The translations under genes were made by a program, and so were the position numbers. DNA of 35,008 nucleotides from Acidimicrobiia bacterium (GTDB lineage: Bacteria; Actinomycetota; Acidimicrobiia; IMCC26256; DASPTH01). Below, one piece after another: positions 30,371 through 35,008 of the stretch (the first letter of the stretch is position 1; each line of letters starts with the position of its first letter). Under the pieces are notes generated by a model that was given only the letters and a program-made list of their open reading frames with translations, was not told the DNA's origin and made no database searches. The stretch covers positions 1 through 35,008 of the forward strand of contig JBBDHW010000020.1 in assembly GCA_040880805.1 (NCBI GenBank). Direction: 5' to 3'.

Positions 30371-31383
30371 GCGATCCGGCCGTGCTCCGGTCGGGCGGCA
30401 GCGGTGAGGCGGTCCGGGATCTTCAACGGCGCCTGCTCGCGCTCGGTCACCAGTTGCCACCCGAAGAGCTCGGGAGCTTCGGCCCCGCGACCGAGCGCGA
30501 GCTGCGCCGGTTCCAGGAGCGACGCTCGCTGCGGAGCGACGGCATCTGCGGACGTGAGACCTGGACTGCGCTCGTCGAGAGCGGGTTTCAACTCGGCGAT
30601 CGCATGCTCTACGTCCGGCGCCCGATGCTGCGCGGCGACGACGTCTCGGAACTCCAGCGGCGTCTCAACATGCTCGGCTTCGACGCCGGCAAGGAAGATG
30701 GGATCTTCGGGCCCGACACCGCCGGCGCGCTCACCGAGTTCCAGCGCAACGCCGGTCTGGGTTGTGACGGCATCTTCGGGCCCGACACCGCGCTGGCGCT
30801 CGGTCGCATCGGCGAGCTTCGCATCGGTACCCTCGCCGAGGGTTCGGTCGCGAGCGTCCGCGAGCGCGAAGCCCTGCGCCGCGGTCCGAACCGCATCGAG
30901 GGTCGGCGCGTCTTCCTCGCGGTCGCTCCGGGCCTCGATGCACTCGCCGACCGCGTGATGCGAGGCCTTCTCGAGGCGGGCGCCCTGGTGGTGCTCGACT
31001 CCTCCGGCAGCGACGACTCCGCGCTCGCTTCAGCTGCCAACCGCTACGGAGCCGACCTCTTCTTCGGGTTGAGACCTGGGGACGAGCCCGGCTGCCGCTG
31101 CTGTTTCTTCGAATCCGGGCAGTCCCGCTCGGAGGCCGGGTTCCATGTCGCGAAGGCGGTGAGCGACGAGCTCGGTGCCGTGCTCGCGACCACCGCTCAC
31201 GTGTGCGGGCGTCGCCACACCGCGCTCCGCGAGACGAACATGGCCGCCGTGCTGTGCGAACCGGCGGCGCACGCCGACGTCGACGGAACGCGGCGTCTCG
31301 TGACGGCCGGCGGTGACGTCGCCCGCGCCATCGTGGTGGGGATCCGTCGGGGAGTCGAGGAGCCAGCCGACCTCGACACCTGA
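30367..31383 (+). CDS. cwlM: CwlM-like protein: two peptidoglycan-binding domains and a degenerate amidase domain
   Basis: This is a 338-residue protein with a TTG start overlapping trxA. There is no signal peptide. Two PG_binding_1 repeats (about 8-72 and 88-148) each carry the FGPxT motif. The C-terminal part (about 180-330) follows the amidase_3 pattern, but zinc-ligand positions are lost: no DPGHGG motif (LAVAPGLDA instead), and the later conserved His is Arg in FFGLRPGD. In mycobacteria CwlM is a cytoplasmic pseudo-amidase that, when phosphorylated, activates MurA. The same role is likely here, fitting the nearby kinase and MurJ. Four cysteines at 243-280 are unusual. Confidence 0.88.
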   Translation: MSDPAVLRSGGSGEAVRDLQRRLLALGHQLPPEELGSFGPATERELRRFQERRSLRSDGICGRETWTALVESGFQLGDRMLYVRRPMLRGDDVSELQRRLNMLGFDAGKEDGIFGPDTAGALTEFQRNAGLGCDGIFGPDTALALGRIGELRIGTLAEGSVASVREREALRRGPNRIEGRRVFLAVAPGLDALADRVMRGLLEAGALVVLDSSGSDDSALASAANRYGADLFFGLRPGDEPGCRCCFFESGQSRSEAGFHVAKAVSDELGAVLATTAHVCGRRHTALRETNMAAVLCEPAAHADVDGTRRLVTAGGDVARAIVVGIRRGVEEPADLDT

Positions 31384-31399
31384 GCTGCCGAGAACCATC

Positions 31400-31417
31400 T
31401 AGTTGCAGGCGCAACTA
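31400..31417. terminator. Hairpin between convergent cwlM and parB
   Basis: TAGTTGC and GCAACTA form a perfect 7-base stem with a 4-base loop in the 31-base gap, reaching the parB stop codon. It reads the same on both strands and could end both transcripts, although no U-tract follows. Confidence 0.45.
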
Positions 31418-32326
31418 TGTGGTAGCCGGCGTGGTCGCTCCCTCGGTCATGAGCCGGTAGATCCGCTCGAGATCCTCGAGGGTCGAGAACTCCACGACCA
31501 CTTTGCCCCGCGCCGCACCCATGCTGATCGTCACGCGCGTCTCGAGGTGATCGCCGAGCAGCTCCTCGAGCTCGAGCAGGCCCGGTGGCCGCAGTGCCCC
31601 GCGCCGCGACTTCGGGGGCGCCCCGGCACCTGCAGTGACCGTCGAGGGTTGGCGGTCGTGGGATCGGATCGCGTCCTCGACCGCGCGGACCGAGAGGTCG
31701 TCCTGGACGACGCGCCGCGCGAGCTGCTCCTGGAACGCTCGATCAGGAGTCGCGAGGAGCGCCCGTGCCTGCCCCATGTTCAGCCGGCCTTCGTGCACGA
31801 GCTTCTGGATCGACGGAGGGAGCTGCAGGAGACGGAGCGAGTTGGTGACGCTCGTCCGGCTCTTCCCCACCTGCGAGGCGACCGCATCGTGGGTCAACCC
31901 GAAGTCCTCGATGAGTTGTTGATACGCCGCTGCTTCATCCAGTGGGTTGAGTCCGTCGCGGTGGAGGTTCTCGACCAGCGCATGCTGGAGGGACGTGGCG
32001 TCGTCGGTTTCGCGGACGAGCGCCGGCATCATCTGGAGCCCCACGCGCCGCGCCGCGCGCCACCGGCGCTCCCCGGCGATCAGCTCGTAGCCGTCGCCGA
32101 CCGGGCGAACAAGGACCGGCTGGAGTATCCCGACCTCTCGGATCGAATCGGCGAGCGCGCCGAGCGCTTCCTCGTCGAAGTGGTCACGGGGTTGGAAGCG
32201 GTTCGGCTGGATCGATGCCGTCGGCAGCTCTTCCAGGCCCACACCGGTGTCCGTATCGGCGTCGAGACTCGTCCCCGGAGGGATGAGCGCACCGAGTCCC
32301 TTACCCAGACCGCCGCGTCGCGCCAC
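31415..32326 (-). CDS. parB: Chromosome partitioning protein ParB
   Basis: This 303-residue CTP-dependent DNA clamp loads at parS and helps segregate origins. The N-terminal RRGGLGKGLGALIP (3-16) is the ParA-contact region. The CTP-binding motif is GERRWRAAR (85-93), ENLHRDGLNPLDEA (119-132) follows, and the parS-reading helix-turn-helix spans about 142-168 (THDAVASQVGKSRTSVTNSL). GTG 32326 lies within the parA 3' end (26-base overlap), with AGAGGTGAG just upstream. Two matching parS sites lie about 1.2 kb away. Confidence 0.97.
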   Translation of the reverse strand: MARRGGLGKGLGALIPPGTSLDADTDTGVGLEELPTASIQPNRFQPRDHFDEEALGALADSIREVGILQPVLVRPVGDGYELIAGERRWRAARRVGLQMMPALVRETDDATSLQHALVENLHRDGLNPLDEAAAYQQLIEDFGLTHDAVASQVGKSRTSVTNSLRLLQLPPSIQKLVHEGRLNMGQARALLATPDRAFQEQLARRVVQDDLSVRAVEDAIRSHDRQPSTVTAGAGAPPKSRRGALRPPGLLELEELLGDHLETRVTISMGAARGKVVVEFSTLEDLERIYRLMTEGATTPATT

Positions 32327-33485
32327 CGCTCACCTCTTTCGCCAGCTCTCGGTACGCCGTCGCTCCTCGCGACGACGGATCGAACACGATGATCGGTTGC
32401 CCGAACGACGGCGCCTCGGAGAGACGCACGGTCCTCGGGACGACCGTCTTGTACACCCTCGCGCCGAAGTGCTCCCGGACCTCGCTCTCGACCTGCTCGG
32501 CGAGCCTGGTTCGGGCGTCGTGCATCGTGAGCACGATGCCGCGGACGTCGAGGGTCGGGTTGAGGGATCGGATCATCGCCACGTTCTTCAGCAGCTGGCC
32601 GAGCCCCTCGAGAGCGTAGTACTCGCTCTGTACCGGGACGATCACGTCGTCGGCGGCGGCCAGCCCGTTCACCGTGAGGAGTCCGAGCGACGGCGGGCAG
32701 TCGATCAGGATCACGTCGTACTCGGAGCGCACGGAAGCGAGGGCCCGGCGGAGCTTGAGCTCACGGCTGAACGCCGAGACGAGCTCGATCTCGGCGCCCG
32801 CAAGGTCGATGGTGGCCGGGAGCACGAACAGGTTCTTGAGGCTGGTGGGCTCGACACAGTCGAGGGCCGGCGCGTCCATCATGAGCACGTCGTAGATCGA
32901 CGACTCGACGTCGCGGGGGTTGATCCCGAGCCCGGTCGAGGCGTTGCCCTGGGGGTCGAGGTCGACGACCAGCACGCGGAAGCCGATCTCGGCGAGTGCG
33001 GCGCCCAGGTTCACTGCGGTGGTCGTCTTGCCGACGCCACCCTTCTGGTTGGCGATCGCGATGACGCGAGGAAGCGGCAGCTCGCCGGCATGTGCATGAT
33101 CGGAGAGCGGGACGCTGGCAGGCTCGGGCTCCTCCACGATCTCCAGCTCCACGATCTCCAGCTCGACCTGCGCTGGCTCGACCTCCGCTGGCTCGACCTC
33201 GGGACCCGGTACAGGAGCCGCCCGGGCGGGTATGGGGTGGGGGTTGGCCGTGACCATCGCCTCCTCGTCCTCTCCAATTTCCGGTTCCTCGGCTTCCGGT
33301 GCGCGCTCACGTTCGCGCGGGAGGGCCGGGTCGACCTCGGGCGAGGAATTCGGCGATTCCGGTTCGGCCTCACCGTTCCCCGTGATCTGGGCATCCTCGA
33401 CGTCGGTCGTCTCTTCCAACGATTCGATGCGGCGACGCCCGAACAGCCGCCGCCTCGGTCGCTGGTCAATCGGTTCCTCTGCCAT
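32301..33485 (-). CDS. parA: Chromosome partitioning ATPase ParA with long acidic N-terminal extension
   Basis: This is a 394-residue protein. The ParA/Soj ATPase begins at PRVIAIANQKGGVGKTT (139-155), with the deviant Walker A Lys148 and Lys153. DLDPQGNASTGLG and DVILIDCPPSLGLLT (Walker B) follow. About 138 residues precede the ATPase, rich in Glu and Pro, with a pentapeptide repeat at 96-118 encoded by 15-base tandem repeats. The ATG at 33485 has only a weak ribosome binding site. An internal ATG at residue 77 would shorten the extension. ParA is coupled to parB by overlap. Confidence 0.95.
   Translation of the reverse strand: MAEEPIDQRPRRRLFGRRRIESLEETTDVEDAQITGNGEAEPESPNSSPEVDPALPRERERAPEAEEPEIGEDEEAMVTANPHPIPARAAPVPGPEVEPAEVEPAQVELEIVELEIVEEPEPASVPLSDHAHAGELPLPRVIAIANQKGGVGKTTTAVNLGAALAEIGFRVLVVDLDPQGNASTGLGINPRDVESSIYDVLMMDAPALDCVEPTSLKNLFVLPATIDLAGAEIELVSAFSRELKLRRALASVRSEYDVILIDCPPSLGLLTVNGLAAADDVIVPVQSEYYALEGLGQLLKNVAMIRSLNPTLDVRGIVLTMHDARTRLAEQVESEVREHFGARVYKTVVPRTVRLSEAPSFGQPIIVFDPSSRGATAYRELAKEVSGGATRRSG
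33132..33200 (-). repeat. 15-base tandem repeats inside parA
   Basis: CTCCACGATCTCCAG occurs twice (33132-33161), followed by two and a half copies of the related CTCGACCTCCGCTGG (33162-33200). They encode Val-Glu-Leu-Glu-Ile and Val-Glu-Pro-Ala-Glu units in the disordered N-terminus, where length changes would stay in frame. Confidence 0.85.
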
Positions 33486-33550
33486 CGACCGTCCAGGAGG
33501 TTGTGCCCGAGAACGCCAATCCTCGACTGCCCGGGGGCCGGGGTCAAGGA

Positions 33551-33566
33551 TGTTCCACGTGAAACA
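33551..33566. other. parS site 1
   Basis: TGTTCCACGTGAAACA is one mismatch from a perfect palindrome and matches the bacterial parS consensus. It lies upstream of parA on the rsmG side. Confidence 0.9.
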
Positions 33567-33601
33567 TCGCGGAACCCTCGATCAAGTGTTCCGGGTTTGG
33601 A

Positions 33602-33617
33602 TGTTCCACGTGGAACA
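33602..33617. other. parS site 2
   Basis: TGTTCCACGTGGAACA is a perfect 16-base palindrome and parS consensus, 51 bases from site 1 and just after the rsmG stop. Confidence 0.92.
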
Positions 33618-33630
33618 GTATCCGACGCGG

Positions 33631-34230
33631 CTACCAGCGCGGGGACTTCGCCGGCCGGCCATCTCGGCGAGGCCAGCGGTTATCGGGAGCCCCCTGCGCA
33701 ACCATGACGACCACCCCCGCGCTGCCCGCCCGCACCGGAACGGCCGGGCCGAGACCCAGCTCGCCGAGCCCCTCCTCGGGCCACCGTCCTCCCTGGTCGG
33801 CCGTGCCCTCAGGCGGTTCCGACACGACCAGCAGCCCACCCGCCCCGAGGAAACCGACCGCGCACTCCGCGGTCACGGCCGGGCGCCCAAAGGACCGCGC
33901 CACCACGAGATCCACCGCGCCCCGGAGCTCCGGGTCTCGCGCCAGGTGCTCCGCTCGCCCACATCGAACGCTGATCCGGGCCTGGAGACCCAGGCGAGCG
34001 ACTGCCGTCTCGAGGAACGCGCAACGCCGGCGCTGCGATTCGAGCAGGACCCCTCGAGCCAGAGTCCACTGCACCGCGAGCACGAGGCCGGGCACGCCAC
34101 CTCCGGATCCCAGATCGAGGAAGGTGCCGTCGAAAGTGCCGATGGCGTCAGCCAGGCTCGCGCTGTGGGCGAGATGGCGCTCGACCGGCTCAGGCCCGAG
34201 GTATCCCCGGGTCCGGGCGTCCTCCAGCAC
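33631..34230 (-). CDS. rsmG: 16S rRNA (guanine-N7) methyltransferase RsmG
   Basis: This is a 199-residue SAM-dependent methyltransferase that modifies G527 of 16S rRNA (E. coli numbering). The motif FLDLGSGGGVPGLVLA (about 37-52) and DLVVARSFGRPAVTAE are typical. It starts at GTG 34230. The frame continues about 12 sensible codons upstream (TERFDQEPVLVA) to a CTG overlapping jag, so the true start may be earlier. The C-terminal 30 residues are Arg/Pro/Ala-rich. It sits in the standard order parA-rsmG-jag. Confidence 0.93.
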   Translation of the reverse strand: MLEDARTRGYLGPEPVERHLAHSASLADAIGTFDGTFLDLGSGGGVPGLVLAVQWTLARGVLLESQRRRCAFLETAVARLGLQARISVRCGRAEHLARDPELRGAVDLVVARSFGRPAVTAECAVGFLGAGGLLVVSEPPEGTADQGGRWPEEGLGELGLGPAVPVRAGSAGVVVMVAQGAPDNRWPRRDGRPAKSPRW

Positions 34231-34261
34231 CGCGACCAGGACCGGCTCCTGGTCGAAGCGC

Positions 34262-35008
34262 TCAGTCAGGCTCGCCCCCGGCTGCCGCGGGGATCAGCAC
34301 GACCCGTCGCCTGGGCTCCTCGCCCTGCGACTCGGTCTCGACCCCCTCGATCTCTGCAGCAGTGTCGTGGACGACCTTGCGGTCGAGCGCCGACATGGGT
34401 TCGAGCGCCTGTGGGCGCCCAGTCTCGACCACCCGCTCCGCGATGCCTCGAGTGAACTGCTCGAGGGCTCCCCGGCGCTTCGCTCGGTACCCTGCGACGT
34501 CGACGTTGATCCGCACACCGTGCCCGTCCGTCTGGCGTTGGACGACGGTACGGACCAGTTCCTCGATCGCGTTGAGGGTTGCACCCCGCGGCCCGACGAG
34601 GAGCCCCAGGTCGTCGCCGGTGACGTCGACCACGATCCCCTCGTCGACGATCACGCTCCGCACGTCCGCCCCGAGAGCGAACGCGTCGACCAACCCCTGC
34701 GTGAACGCCTCCGCCGCCTCGGCCTGCTCCTCGATCGTCACTTCAGGCTCGGTTGATTCCACCGTGGTCCCCTTGTTCGTCTGGTTGCTCGTGTCGTCGG
34801 ATGCGCGAGCCGGACGTGCCACCGCCGGCCTTTCCGGCCCGCCTACCGGCCGCTGGCCATCCCCGCCGCCCTGGCGGCGCCGGCGCGGAGCACCCGAGCC
34901 CGGAGCGGACACCGTCGTCGTCGGCTTGCTCGATCGTCCCTCGCCGGAACCGCTGCGCCGGCTACGCCGCTGACGCTCCCCCGGCTTCTCGCGTGAGATC
35001 GGCTTCAC
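34262..35008 (-). CDS. jag: Jag/KhpB-type R3H and KH domain RNA-binding protein (5' end at window edge)
   Basis: The KH domain (VVDVTGDDLGLLVGPRGATLNAIEELVR) and R3H domain (a helix ending ALEPMSALDRKVVHDTAAE) are clear in the last 165 residues. KhpB proteins bind RNA and affect envelope growth. Upstream, a basic disordered stretch of about 82 residues continues in frame to the window edge. Three starts are possible. GTG 34762 has AAGGGG 6 bases before it and gives 166 residues, normal for Actinobacteria. GTG 35008 overlaps a TGA in another frame that may be the end of yidC. The frame may also continue beyond the window. The stop lies 31 bases before the GTG called for rsmG. Confidence 0.88.
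   Translation of the reverse strand: MKPISREKPGERQRRSRRSGSGEGRSSKPTTTVSAPGSGAPRRRRQGGGDGQRPVGGPERPAVARPARASDDTSNQTNKGTTVESTEPEVTIEEQAEAAEAFTQGLVDAFALGADVRSVIVDEGIVVDVTGDDLGLLVGPRGATLNAIEELVRTVVQRQTDGHGVRINVDVAGYRAKRRGALEQFTRGIAERVVETGRPQALEPMSALDRKVVHDTAAEIEGVETESQGEEPRRRVVLIPAAAGGEPD

Overview
The window is gene-dense, high-GC DNA with very short spacers, frequent 1-8 base gene overlaps and common GTG and TTG starts. It has the gene content of an Actinomycetota chromosome near the replication origin. Diagnostic genes are NucS (the actinobacterial and archaeal mismatch endonuclease), proteins recognisable as DUF3499, DUF5318 and DUF6049 families, a CwlM-like degenerate amidase, and a parA-parB-rsmG-jag block with two parS sites. 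A deep-branching class such as Acidimicrobiia is my guess, from overall style rather than a marker. No rRNA, tRNA, CRISPR array or insertion sequence was recognised. No gene-free stretch exceeds about 260 bases; the longest is 10695-10950, a divergent promoter region.

Left part (1-7018). The tail of a Thr/Pro-rich protein is followed by an alpha/beta-hydrolase-like protein with a PKD-type C-terminus and a small cupin. Facing these is a leftward set: a small two-helix membrane protein, a CaiB/BaiF CoA-transferase and a crotonase. The mismatch endonuclease gene nucS diverges from that set, and dnaB ends the section.

Ribosomal and replication operon (5627-9132, leftward): rpsF, ssb, rpsR, rplI, dnaB. 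RpsF starts at a TTG with a strong ribosome binding site, and RpsR carries a roughly 90-residue acidic tail. Next come a DUF192 protein and panB (leftward), then a rightward pair encoding a small helix-turn-helix protein and a Clp N-domain protein behind a TTGACA/TATGCT promoter that appears to give leaderless mRNA.

Inositol region (11709-16482). A DUF5318 gene diverges from a PadR regulator gene whose promoter contains two abutting TCGATATATCGA palindromes. The PadR gene leads a tight run: inositol-phosphate synthase (ino1), a methyltransferase, a D-2-hydroxyacid dehydrogenase and an amidohydrolase.

Cell-wall, redox and segregation region (16514-35008). Leftward genes for an AGE-family epimerase and a tRNA nucleotidyltransferase/poly(A) polymerase precede DUF3499 and a PilT-like ATPase. 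A long rightward run follows: GNAT, DUF6049 protein, MurJ, DegV, Ser/Thr kinase, ECF sigma factor, anti-sigma-like membrane protein, small membrane protein, TrxB, TrxA, CwlM-like protein. parB, parA, rsmG and jag converge on it from the right. From memory, this order matches M. tuberculosis Rv3907c-Rv3920c, while rpsF-to-dnaB and ino1-PadR-DUF5318 match Rv0046c-Rv0058, which lies on the other side of that origin. Here both blocks are on one side.

The most unusual signal is a short dispersed DNA repeat (core CGTTCAGGCACGGAGCC), nine copies between 19564 and 28303, all inside coding sequence. Most are read in the same frame as Arg-Ser-Gly-Thr-Glu-Pro-Ala, in tails and linkers of unrelated proteins. 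Other notable sites are a GGGAAT-N18-GTT promoter before trxA, a 15-base tandem repeat before the small membrane protein gene, and GTCAA repeats at the Clp N-domain promoter.
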